A stretch of 64,000 bases of DNA from DASWYT01 sp965246875 (GTDB lineage Bacteria > Pseudomonadota > Alphaproteobacteria > Micavibrionales > SZUA-601), in the NCBI GenBank assembly GCA_965246875.1, contig CBDFFU010000006.1, positions 62,001 to 126,000 on the forward strand, read 5' to 3'. Positions 1 to 8,076 of this stretch are shown here, piece by piece. Made by a program: the position numbers and the translations under genes. The notes below the pieces were generated by a model that saw only the letters and a list, made by a program, of their open reading frames with translations, searched no databases and was not told where the DNA came from. The number at the start of each line of letters is the position of its first letter. Within the stretch, counting starts at the first letter, position 1.

Positions 1-2
1 TT

Positions 3-206
3 GCGCCTCTTATGCCATCGCTCGAAAACGCTCAAACAGCTGCATTCTCAGGGGCTATTCAAAAGGTAGCTTTCATTTACGGTCAACCTATTCATGTTGG
101 AATAAGTTCAAAAGACTTTTTACTAAAATATGAAACTGAAGGAAACGCGATTTTACGTGCAGCTGAAGTGTTGGGAATTGAGTCGCTGCAACCTAAGCCA
201 GTTTAA
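3..206 (+). CDS. C-terminal part of an unrecognised protein
   Basis: The frame is open from the left edge, so this is probably the 3' end of a gene that starts outside the window. An internal ATG at 12 would give 64 residues. No known domain was recognised in the visible part. It ends in KPV and its TAA stop overlaps the stop of the convergent pheA gene by four bases, an arrangement repeated at several other orphan/core junctions in this window. Whether the ATG at 12 or an upstream start is used cannot be decided here. Confidence 0.45.
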   Translation, partial: APLMPSLENAQTAAFSGAIQKVAFIYGQPIHVGISSKDFLLKYETEGNAILRAAEVLGIESLQPKPV

Positions 207-1066
207 TTCTGACGAAACCCATCCCGTCGATACGTCCCCATCATGACGATATCCTCGGCAAAAAACGCCAGCTCCTCCATGGCGTGTTGCATCGCCATCG
301 TGTCCGGATGCCCTTCGACCTCGGCGTAAAAGCGGGCGGCGTTGAAATCATCGTCGTTCATGTAAGATTCCAGTTTGACCAAATTCAGCCCGTTCGTCGC
401 AAAACCGCCAAGCGCTTTGTACAGAGCCGCTGGCATGCTGCGCACCTGAAAGACAAAACTGGTCAGGCACGGCACGGCGGGATCCGGCAAACGATGCGCC
501 GCCTCAGACGCCATGGGGGCCATCAGCACAAAACGTGTTGTATTGGTCTGGCTGTCGGCAATGTCCGCGGCCAACACCTCCAGCCCGTAAATCTCACCGG
601 CCAGCGCGGAGGCGATCGAGGCCTGGGTCGGGTTATTCCATTCGGCAACCATCTGGGCTGAAGCTGCCGTGTCGCTGGCGACCACCGGTGTCCACCCCAT
701 CTGCGCGATAAATTTCCGGCATTGGGGCAGGGCATGCACGTGGCTGTGAATGGCGGTAACTCCGGCAAGGGTTGCACCTTTGACGCCCAACGCGCAATGG
801 CGAATGGGCAGGAAATGTTCGGCAATGATCCGCAACCCGCTGGTCGGCAACAGGAAATGCATGTCGGCCACGCGGCCTGCAATCGAGTTATCCAAAGGCA
901 GACAGGCCATGTGTGAACGTCCGTCATGCACGGCGCGAATGGCATCAGCAAAATCGACACAGGGGGCAACCATACAACCCGGCTCAAATACCTGACAGGC
1001 CAGATGCGAATAGGCACCCAGGGCACCCTGGAAAGATAACGTAACAGTGTCAGACATAATAACCAT
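203..1066 (-). CDS. pheA: Prephenate dehydratase, monofunctional with ACT domain
   Basis: Converts prephenate to phenylpyruvate in phenylalanine synthesis, in the cytosol. The 287-residue length suits the monofunctional enzyme. The catalytic domain covers about residues 8-182 and contains the family TRF motif at 177-179 (context NTTRF). A C-terminal ACT domain at about 201-280 carries GLNLVKLES, equivalent to the phenylalanine-binding ESRP region, so feedback inhibition by phenylalanine is likely. ATG at 1066 or 1057 could both be the start; neither has a strong ribosome site. It is divergent from the cytochrome c gene, a pairing common in alphaproteobacteria. Confidence 0.93.
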   Translation of the reverse strand: MVIMSDTVTLSFQGALGAYSHLACQVFEPGCMVAPCVDFADAIRAVHDGRSHMACLPLDNSIAGRVADMHFLLPTSGLRIIAEHFLPIRHCALGVKGATLAGVTAIHSHVHALPQCRKFIAQMGWTPVVASDTAASAQMVAEWNNPTQASIASALAGEIYGLEVLAADIADSQTNTTRFVLMAPMASEAAHRLPDPAVPCLTSFVFQVRSMPAALYKALGGFATNGLNLVKLESYMNDDDFNAARFYAEVEGHPDTMAMQHAMEELAFFAEDIVMMGTYRRDGFRQN

Positions 1067-1169
1067 GCGGTGAATGTATTAAAGATAAAGAGGTAGCTTT
1101 TCTTTCATAAACGTCCTTGTATAGTTTGGAAACAGATTTTCTTCTTTTGCGCACCAACAGGCTATTTCG

Positions 1170-1994
1170 ATGACTGACCAACACGATTCCGGCAAACACG
1201 GTTTAGAGTGGAACAAGCTTTTTGCCGCCGTGCTGGTTGCCGGCATTGTCGCCCTGTCCGCAGCCTTCGTCTCGCGCGAATTGACCGACGTTGAAGTCCC
1301 AGAAAAAGCTGTTCTTGATATTGACACCTCAGCCTTGGAAGCGGCTGCAGCTGGCGCACCGGCCGGACCTGTGGGCCCGGAACCGATTTTGGCCATGCTG
1401 GAAAAAGCCGACATCAAACGGGGTGAGTCCCTCTCCAAAGCCTGTACCGCTTGTCATTCTTTCGACAAAGGTGGCGCCAACCATGTCGGCCCGAACCAGT
1501 GGGATCTGGTCGGTGGCCCCAAAGCGCACCGTGATGACTTTGCTTATTCCGACGCGCTCAAAGCGTTGCATGGCAAAGGCGAAAAATGGAGCTACACCGA
1601 ACTCAACCATTTTATTTATAAGCCCATGGCCGCCGTTCCCGGCACCAAGATGAATTATCTGGGTTTGAAAAAACCGGAAGACCGCGCCGCGCTCATCGCC
1701 TATTTGCGCACCTTGTCGGACAGTCCGGCCCCGATGCCAAGCAACGAAGAGATTCAAGCGGAACAGACTGCCTATCAGGCCGCGCAACCAAAATCTGCGG
1801 CCGCACCGGCTGCTCCTGCTGCTGATGCTAAAGACGCAGCGGCTGCAACAGGCACGGGCGCAACCCCATCGGTCGATCCAACATCATCGGCCAAGCCGCT
1901 GGAAAACAGCGCGCCCGTTCAAGCACCGAGCAAGGCCGGTCAATCTGCCATACCGGCCACCGAACATGCCGTCCCTCCTGCTGCTACAAAATAA
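1170..1994 (+). CDS. Membrane-anchored class I cytochrome c
   Basis: A soluble-type cytochrome c domain tethered to the periplasmic face by an uncleaved N-terminal helix (about residues 17-34), as in CycM-type electron carriers between the bc1 complex and oxidases. The heme motif CTACH is at 92-96 and the probable axial methionine is Met161 in KMNY. After about residue 190 there is an Ala/Pro-rich tail of roughly 85 residues with no predicted fold, longer than in typical CycM proteins. The next gene, hisN, starts in the TAATG overlap of this stop codon, so the two are probably co-transcribed. The physiological partner is inferred, not shown. Confidence 0.9.
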   Translation: MTDQHDSGKHGLEWNKLFAAVLVAGIVALSAAFVSRELTDVEVPEKAVLDIDTSALEAAAAGAPAGPVGPEPILAMLEKADIKRGESLSKACTACHSFDKGGANHVGPNQWDLVGGPKAHRDDFAYSDALKALHGKGEKWSYTELNHFIYKPMAAVPGTKMNYLGLKKPEDRAALIAYLRTLSDSPAPMPSNEEIQAEQTAYQAAQPKSAAAPAAPAADAKDAAAATGTGATPSVDPTSSAKPLENSAPVQAPSKAGQSAIPATEHAVPPAATK

Positions 1995-2779
1995 TGACAA
2001 TTTGTCCGGCTGAGTTTCTGACACTCGCCAATCAATTGGCAGACGCTGCCCGGCCCATCGTGGCCTGCTATTTTCGTCGCGACAACGGCGTTGAAATGAA
2101 AGCTGACGCCACACCCGTGACGCTGGCCGATCGCGCGATTGAAACGCTGTGGCGCGACATGGTGATGGCGCAATATCCCAATCACGGCATTTGGGGTGAA
2201 GAATTTGGCCGCCATTTGCCAGACGCCGACTATCAATGGATCTTCGACCCGATCGATGGCACCAAGGCGTTTACGCTGGGCCGGCCATCGTTTGGCTGTT
2301 TGATTGCGTTGCATCATCGCACGCAGGGATTCCTGTTGGGGATTTGTGACCAGCCCGTCACCAGCGAACGCTGGACAGGCGCTCTGGGTTTGCCGACGAC
2401 GTATAATGACAGCGTCTTGCCACAACGCACGACACCGGCATCTGATAAACCCTTGCGCGCCGGTTTTACCAATCCCCTGCGCTTCACGGAAGTCCTGCAA
2501 CGTGTCCATGACCATTTGGTCACAGAGCGTGCCGTGATTGGCTATGGCGGCGACTGCCTCAATTTTGCCTACATCGCGTCCGGCCTTATCGACATCTCCG
2601 CCGAGAACAAGCAAAGCATTTACGATATCGCATGTTTCGTTGCCATCTTACGCGGGGTCGGCGCTTGTATTACCCAAGCCGATGGGCGGCCGATTGATCT
2701 GGCGATGGGGGATGGCGTGTTGATGACCGCCACACCAAACTTGCAGGAACGGTTTTTGAAAATAGCGCAGCATAAATAA
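1994..2779 (+). CDS. hisN: Histidinol-phosphatase of the inositol monophosphatase family
   Basis: Predicted to dephosphorylate histidinol phosphate in histidine synthesis. The metal-binding signatures of the IMPase superfamily are present: GEE at about 68-70 and DPIDGT at 85-90, with the C-terminal aspartate in YDIACF. The stretch GYGGDCLNFAYIASG fits the HisN branch better than generic SuhB proteins. Length (261 aa) is normal. ATG at 1994 overlaps the upstream stop (TAATG), suggesting translational coupling. A generic inositol or sugar phosphatase role cannot be excluded from sequence alone. Confidence 0.85.
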   Translation: MTICPAEFLTLANQLADAARPIVACYFRRDNGVEMKADATPVTLADRAIETLWRDMVMAQYPNHGIWGEEFGRHLPDADYQWIFDPIDGTKAFTLGRPSFGCLIALHHRTQGFLLGICDQPVTSERWTGALGLPTTYNDSVLPQRTTPASDKPLRAGFTNPLRFTEVLQRVHDHLVTERAVIGYGGDCLNFAYIASGLIDISAENKQSIYDIACFVAILRGVGACITQADGRPIDLAMGDGVLMTATPNLQERFLKIAQHK

Positions 2780-2791
2780 TAAGCCTTAGTC

Positions 2792-3877
2792 TCAATTTGA
2801 TAACGCTGGCCCCTTTGCTGGTAAATTTAGAAGACGGCCACCGGTCAACGCTGTATTATTGTTAAAATCCGCTGCCGCATGTTGCGCTTTGTACTCATTC
2901 ATATCAGCGGCATGCCGGTCAAAATGTTCTTTGAGTTCGCTGTAAGTCCGGGGCAGATGAATTTCGCCCCATACACCGTCAGTGATGCCGCGTCCCGTCG
3001 TTTCGCTGCGTTCTTTGAGCGTGTCTGTCAATTGAGTGAATTGTTCGTCATTGGTGACATGTTCTTGAAGAAGCGTCAGGTGTCTAGCGTGCGTATCCAA
3101 CCTGGACTCTCTGCGGTCATCTTTTTGACGGTTCAAATCACAACCCAGACCTTCCAGCAAAATACGGCTGACATGATGGTCATGCGCCAGCGCGTGTTCG
3201 TCATAAGCTGCAATATCTTTGTGAAAGACGTGATTCAAGCGTTGCAAACCCATAAAATCACAGGGCAATTGCGGTGGTGATGATACGATTGTACTACTGA
3301 TGGAGGCACTCCCGACATTCGCTGTGACATTATTCAGCACCCGTTGAAATTGGTTTTCAGTTTGGACCTGTCTTTGTATGTTGGACAAGTTTTCAGCAAG
3401 TGATGCGATCACAGCTTCCGGGTCGCTGTAATTAAACGAAGGGCAGAGGCTCTTGGACTGTTTGTTCAAGCCCAAAGCAACCAGCCAGCCTGTCAGGTTG
3501 CGGTACAGCTTCAACGAATCAATCGGGATGCCGGCTTTTTCAATCTCAGCTTGATGCACAACTGATTCTGCTCGGCGATGAAATTCTGGGCCTAACGCTT
3601 TTTGCGGCAAGACAATAACGGTCTCCTGGTAGTCGTTTAGAGAATGCTGTGCGAGATTGGTAGCGATGAAGTAATTGTGTTCAGGAAATGGACTAAGCGA
3701 GTTAATTCGAAAATTCGGTGTGACCACCAGAGAAAGACTGCCGCCATGCTCGCCAACACGTAAGATTTTCGGCTGATGGTCTTGCCCCATGATCTGTATT
3801 GGTTGGATCACTTGTCTGACGACATGTGGTAAAAGATGACGAGGATCTTTTGAATTAATCTCACGGTGCAATATCAT
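2792..3877 (-). CDS. Unrecognised orphan protein, 361 aa
   Basis: No family was recognised. The protein is polar, soluble-looking and rich in His, Asn and Gln, with no signal peptide or membrane segment; the middle part (about residues 165-200) has a heptad-like, possibly coiled-coil character. The ATG at 3877 is well placed behind GAGG with a six-base gap, and a perfect sigma70-type promoter lies just upstream (3908-3936). It lies antisense between hisN and the IMPDH-like gene and ends only 12 bases from hisN. Its context resembles the other single-gene insertions of this window. A secreted effector is one possibility, but nothing in the sequence proves it. Confidence 0.6.
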   Translation of the reverse strand: MILHREINSKDPRHLLPHVVRQVIQPIQIMGQDHQPKILRVGEHGGSLSLVVTPNFRINSLSPFPEHNYFIATNLAQHSLNDYQETVIVLPQKALGPEFHRRAESVVHQAEIEKAGIPIDSLKLYRNLTGWLVALGLNKQSKSLCPSFNYSDPEAVIASLAENLSNIQRQVQTENQFQRVLNNVTANVGSASISSTIVSSPPQLPCDFMGLQRLNHVFHKDIAAYDEHALAHDHHVSRILLEGLGCDLNRQKDDRRESRLDTHARHLTLLQEHVTNDEQFTQLTDTLKERSETTGRGITDGVWGEIHLPRTYSELKEHFDRHAADMNEYKAQHAAADFNNNTALTGGRLLNLPAKGPALSN

Positions 3878-3907
3878 AATAGCCTCTTTATAATTATTTT
3901 TTAAAAA

Positions 3908-3936
3908 ATTATACTGTTTTTAAAGATTTATGTCAA
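3908..3936 (-). promoter_or_regulatory. Perfect consensus sigma70 promoter for the 361-aa orphan
   Basis: Read on the minus strand, TTGACA (3936-3931) and TATAAT (3913-3908) are separated by exactly 17 bases. Both hexamers match consensus completely. The transcript would begin about 25 bases before the ATG at 3877. Confidence 0.8.
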
Positions 3937-4003
3937 TAAATAAAAGGTTAAAATCCCTTGCTTATTTAGCCCTCCCTTAACCACTTGGGCGTAACCTGAA
4001 ACC

Positions 4004-5191
4004 ATGCTTCCTGAACGTCCCGATCTGCTGCGTGTATTGTCGTTTGATGATGTGATTGTCATGCCTGGCGGGCCGTTGATTGCGCCTGACAAAGTATCAC
4101 TCGACGCAGCGTTCACCAAAACCTATCCGCTGAAAAAACCCTTTATCGGCAAGGTGAAAACGGCGGAAGACGCTATTGCCTTGGCGCAACAGGGTTTGCT
4201 GGGGATTTTAAACGGGCAGTTGTCTTTTGGTGAACAGATCGAGGCGGTCAAACGCGTCAAACGCCATCAGGCGAAATTATTGCGCCAACCGCATACGGTA
4301 ACGCCTGATACCAGCGTCGCCGAAACCAGAGATCTCCAGACCCGCAATGGGTTTTCCGCTGTGCCGATCGTCGATCCGGCCACGCATAAAATCATCGGGA
4401 TCGTCACGCGCGGCGATGTGGCCAAGGCTGCCGATCCGTCTGACCCTATCAGTTCAGTCATGGTCACCGACTTGCTGACGGTGTCCGAACAAGCCAGCGA
4501 CAGTGATGTGCAGCGCATTCTGCAAGAGCAAATGGTTGGCCAGGTCATTGTCATCGACGACAAAGGCCAGCTCAAGGGCCTGCGCACGGCCAGCGATTTT
4601 GCCAAACGCGCCGCTAATCCGTTCGCTAACCTGGACGCACACGGGCGATTATTAGTCGGGGCTACCATTGGCACTGGCTATGACGGGCAAGATCGTTTAT
4701 CAGCACTACTTGATATGGGCGTTGATGTCATTCTGTTAGACCAGCCGTACGCGCACAGTCAGGCCGTGCAGGATATGATTACATTTGTCCGCCGCCAACG
4801 TTGTGAACAACCCATTACGATTATTGCCGGACAGGTGCAAACAGCAGATGGCGCACGGGCCTTGATTGATGCTGGAGCCGACGTGTTGTGGACAAATGCA
4901 AATGATGACGCTGTCTTCCATGACGGCATCAGAGTACCGGCATTCACAGCGTTGCAAAACGTGATCGAGGCCGCATCACTGCTGCAAATTCCGGTGTGGG
5001 TCGATAGCGGCTTAAATGCGACACAGGCCTTAAAAGCACTCACGGCCGGTGCAGCCGGATGTTTGACGGATTACGCGACAGCCCCTGAGCTGCAACAGTG
5101 GGCGCAGACATTGGCCCAACGCATTGGTCAAGCCGGCAGTGCTGATCTCAAAAGCCTGGCCAGCCAATCCCGCTTGGGACGTTTGAAATAG
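4004..5191 (+). CDS. IMP dehydrogenase-like pseudoenzyme with CBS pair
   Basis: The start (LLRVLSFDDVIVMPG) and the order barrel - CBS pair (about 97-200) - barrel are those of GuaB, but it is 395 instead of about 490 residues and the active site is gone. The SAMDT substrate loop is replaced by GKVKTAED. The segment GADVLWTNANDDAVFHDG (291-308) stands where GuaB has its GPGSIC catalytic-cysteine loop, and the mobile flap is absent. It therefore should not make XMP. The CBS pair is kept and could still bind adenine or guanine nucleotides, so a regulatory or scaffold role is an inference. A true guaB presumably lies elsewhere. Confidence 0.8.
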   Translation: MLPERPDLLRVLSFDDVIVMPGGPLIAPDKVSLDAAFTKTYPLKKPFIGKVKTAEDAIALAQQGLLGILNGQLSFGEQIEAVKRVKRHQAKLLRQPHTVTPDTSVAETRDLQTRNGFSAVPIVDPATHKIIGIVTRGDVAKAADPSDPISSVMVTDLLTVSEQASDSDVQRILQEQMVGQVIVIDDKGQLKGLRTASDFAKRAANPFANLDAHGRLLVGATIGTGYDGQDRLSALLDMGVDVILLDQPYAHSQAVQDMITFVRRQRCEQPITIIAGQVQTADGARALIDAGADVLWTNANDDAVFHDGIRVPAFTALQNVIEAASLLQIPVWVDSGLNATQALKALTAGAAGCLTDYATAPELQQWAQTLAQRIGQAGSADLKSLASQSRLGRLK

Positions 5192-5200
5192 ATTTTGTTT

Positions 5201-5626
5201 CTAACTGCGTGCGACGCTGAATTGCAGTTGCAACAGCATCAATTGCTGTTCAATGCGGCCACGTTTCGAGGCATCCGTTTCCGCTTCCAGATCAACCGTC
5301 AAGCGGGCGATTTTATCTTCGATCTCGCGGCGGTTTAGATTGTCCAACGCAATCGCTTGCGGGGTCAAGACCACGCAATGCTCATTGCTGATATCCGCAA
5401 ACCCGCCCGCAATAAAAAATTCCAGTGGCGGCGTACCGGCGGCGCGAGACAATGCAACAAGTCCGGCCTTGAGTTCAATGACCATCGGTGCATGATTGGC
5501 CAACACGGTCATCTCACCCGCAGCACCCGGTAATAAAATCGCTTGTTCCATGCCTTCAAATTCCAGCTTTTCGGGGCTGGTCAATTCAAAACGGAAATGC
5601 GGGGCGGTGATATCGGCGATGTACAT
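5201..5626 (-). CDS. atpC: F1 ATP synthase epsilon subunit
   Basis: Central-stalk subunit of F1, coupling proton flow to catalysis and limiting ATP hydrolysis. It has the usual N-terminal beta-sandwich (LTSPEKLEFEG, LPGAAGEMTVLANHAPM) and C-terminal helical hairpin. The ATG at 5626 (MYIADI) is preferred over an upstream TTG at 5653 because it has an AGGA site about ten bases upstream and gives the normal length of about 141 residues. It is the last gene of the delta/alpha-gamma-beta-epsilon operon and converges on the IMPDH-like gene with a nine-base gap. Confidence 0.95.
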   Translation of the reverse strand: MYIADITAPHFRFELTSPEKLEFEGMEQAILLPGAAGEMTVLANHAPMVIELKAGLVALSRAAGTPPLEFFIAGGFADISNEHCVVLTPQAIALDNLNRREIEDKIARLTVDLEAETDASKRGRIEQQLMLLQLQFSVARS

Positions 5627-5659
5627 CGTAGACAATCCTGAACCTTTTACCAAAAACGT

Positions 5660-7114
5660 TTAATTGTCAGCCGCGATTTTCTTGCCTTTTTCAACGGCGT
5701 CTTCGATGGAACCCACCATGTAAAATGCGGCTTCCGGCAGATGATCGTATTCGCCTTCGACAATAGCCTTGAAGCTGCGGACAGTGTCTTCCAGCGGCAC
5801 GAATACACCCGGAGACCCGGTAAAGATTTCAGCCACGAAGAACGGCTGCGACAGGAAGCGCTGAATTTTACGCGCACGCGCGACGATCAATTTGTCGTCT
5901 TCCGACAATTCATCCATCCCCAGAATGGCGATGATATCCTGCAAAGACTTATAGGTCTGCAGCACTTTCTGCACGTCACGCGCGACCTTGTAATGCTCGT
6001 CCCCCACGATATGCGGCTGCAGCACGCGTGACGTGGAACCCAGCGGGTCAACCGCCGGGTAAATGCCCAATTCCGCAATCTTGCGATCCAGAACGGTGGA
6101 TGCATCCAGGTGGGCAAAGGATGTGGCGGGTGCCGGGTCGGTAATGTCATCAGCCGGCACGTAAATCGCCTGCACCGAGGTAATCGAACCCTTATCGGTC
6201 GAGGTAATGCGTTCCTGCAAGGCACCCATTTCGGTGGCAAGCGTTGGCTGGTAACCCACCGCCGACGGAATACGACCCAGCAACGCCGATACTTCAGAAC
6301 CGGCCTGCGTAAAGCGGAACATGTTGTCGACAAAGAACAACACGTCCTGGCCTTCCTGGTCACGGAAATATTCCGCCATCGTCAAAGCGGTAAGGGCGAC
6401 ACGCGCCCGCGCACCTGGCGGTTCATTCATCTGGCCGTAAACGAGGGCCACCTTGCTCTCGCCGTCCAGATTAATCACGCCGGACTCCATCATTTCATGA
6501 TACAGATCGTTGCCTTCACGTGTCCGCTCGCCAACACCGGCGAAAACAGAAACCCCAGAATGGAATTTCGCAATGTTGTTGATCAGTTCCTGAATCAAAA
6601 CGGTTTTGCCAACACCCGCACCGCCAAACAGACCGATTTTGCCACCTTTGAGATATGGTGCCAATAGATCGACAACTTTAATGCCGGTCACTAAGACTTC
6701 GGCTTTGGTGGCTTGCTCGGTAAAGGTCGGTGCATCGCGGTGGATCGACATTTTCTGTGCCGTGACAACCGGGCCACGCTCATCAATCGCATCGCCAACA
6801 ACGTTGAAAATACGGCCCAAGGTTTGCGGCCCAACGGGTACGGTAATCGTGTTGCCGGTATCGGTCACTTTCGCGCCGCGTTCCAGGCCATCGGTTGAAT
6901 CCATGGCGATCGCGCGGATGGTGCTGTGACCCAAATGCTGCGCCACTTCCAGAACCAGATCCTTGCCGTTCAATGGCAAAGTCAACGCGTTGAGAATGGC
7001 TGGCAATTCAAACCCGTCAAAATCGACATCGACAACGGCGCCCAACACCTGGGTGACTTCACCGACCGAAGCACCGATTTGCGGTTTTTTTGCTGTTTGT
7101 GCATTCATAATCAT
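5660..7114 (-). CDS. atpD: F1 ATP synthase beta subunit
   Basis: Catalytic subunit of F1. Shows the P-loop GGAGVGKT, the catalytic glutamate region GERTREGND, and the ALTMAEYFRD, DNMFRFTQAG and PSAVGYQPTLATEMG blocks typical of beta. Length 484 is slightly long because of an N-terminal extension of about ten residues. ATG at 7114 and at 7108 are both possible. It lies 29 bases after atpG and 33 bases before the atpC start, so it is part of the same transcript. Confidence 0.97.
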   Translation of the reverse strand: MIMNAQTAKKPQIGASVGEVTQVLGAVVDVDFDGFELPAILNALTLPLNGKDLVLEVAQHLGHSTIRAIAMDSTDGLERGAKVTDTGNTITVPVGPQTLGRIFNVVGDAIDERGPVVTAQKMSIHRDAPTFTEQATKAEVLVTGIKVVDLLAPYLKGGKIGLFGGAGVGKTVLIQELINNIAKFHSGVSVFAGVGERTREGNDLYHEMMESGVINLDGESKVALVYGQMNEPPGARARVALTALTMAEYFRDQEGQDVLFFVDNMFRFTQAGSEVSALLGRIPSAVGYQPTLATEMGALQERITSTDKGSITSVQAIYVPADDITDPAPATSFAHLDASTVLDRKIAELGIYPAVDPLGSTSRVLQPHIVGDEHYKVARDVQKVLQTYKSLQDIIAILGMDELSEDDKLIVARARKIQRFLSQPFFVAEIFTGSPGVFVPLEDTVRSFKAIVEGEYDHLPEAAFYMVGSIEDAVEKGKKIAADN

Positions 7115-7143
7115 TACTCCATCTAAAACTTAAACGTTGGCCC

Positions 7144-8070
7144 TTAAACACTTGCACTGGCTTCAGCGCCGGCCACAATTTCACTCACTTCACGCGTAAT
7201 CGCCGTCTGGCGCGCGCGGTTGTATGACAAGGTCAAACCGTTGATCATATCACCGGCGTTGCGCGTCGCATTATCCATCGCGGTCATCCGCGCGGCCTGT
7301 TCGCCGGCCGCGGATTCCAGCATGACACGGTAAATCTCGGCGGAAATCTGCAACGGCAACAGGGTCGCCAACAATGTATTCGCATCCGGCTCGAAGGTGT
7401 AATACCCCGGCGTCACATCGCTGTGACCGGCACGGATATGTTCGTTATCATCGTGACGATGCATGGTATCAATCACGGTGTCCGCGATCTGGAACGGAAT
7501 TAATTGACGCATCGTCGGAATCTGCAGCATCGTGTTCTTGAAATGGTTGAACACGACATAAGCCTTGTCAAAACTGCCCAAAGCAAATTGCGTGGTCAGG
7601 GCATGCATCAAGGTATCCGCCAGATCAAACCCGTTACTGACAGAATAGTGGCTGGTCAACAGGCCAGAGAAATCACGTTTCAAAATATCACGCGCCTTGC
7701 GGCCAACCGTGATGATCGACACCTCTTTGCCATCAATCTGAAAGCCGTGAATGCGGCGGCGCACGTCGCGCACCAGATTGGTCGAAAATCCGCCAGACAA
7801 CCCGCGATCGGCCGCAACGACCAGCAGCAACACGCGTTTGTCAGACCCAGTGCCATCTAATAATGGCAGATTGCCTTCGCGTGTGGCACCTAATTCTTCC
7901 ACCAGACGTGCCAAGACATCGTTCAAGCGTGTGGTGTATGGTTGCGCCTGTTCCGCGCGCGTTTGCGCCTGCCGTAATTTGGAGGCGGCGACCATTTTCA
8001 TGGCGGACGTGATCTTGCGCGTATTTTTAACGCTGGCGATCCGGGTGCGGTAATCCTTTAAACTCGGCAC
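7144..8070 (-). CDS. atpG: F1 ATP synthase gamma subunit
   Basis: Rotor shaft of F1. The N-terminal helix MPSLKDYRTRIASVKNTRKI and the C-terminal helix around MTAMDNATRNAGDMI are diagnostic. Length 308 is normal for alphaproteobacteria. It follows the delta/alpha gene by six bases, which indicates tight translational coupling. Confidence 0.96.
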   Translation of the reverse strand: MPSLKDYRTRIASVKNTRKITSAMKMVAASKLRQAQTRAEQAQPYTTRLNDVLARLVEELGATREGNLPLLDGTGSDKRVLLLVVAADRGLSGGFSTNLVRDVRRRIHGFQIDGKEVSIITVGRKARDILKRDFSGLLTSHYSVSNGFDLADTLMHALTTQFALGSFDKAYVVFNHFKNTMLQIPTMRQLIPFQIADTVIDTMHRHDDNEHIRAGHSDVTPGYYTFEPDANTLLATLLPLQISAEIYRVMLESAAGEQAARMTAMDNATRNAGDMINGLTLSYNRARQTAITREVSEIVAGAEASASV

Positions 8071-8076
8071 GTTCGC

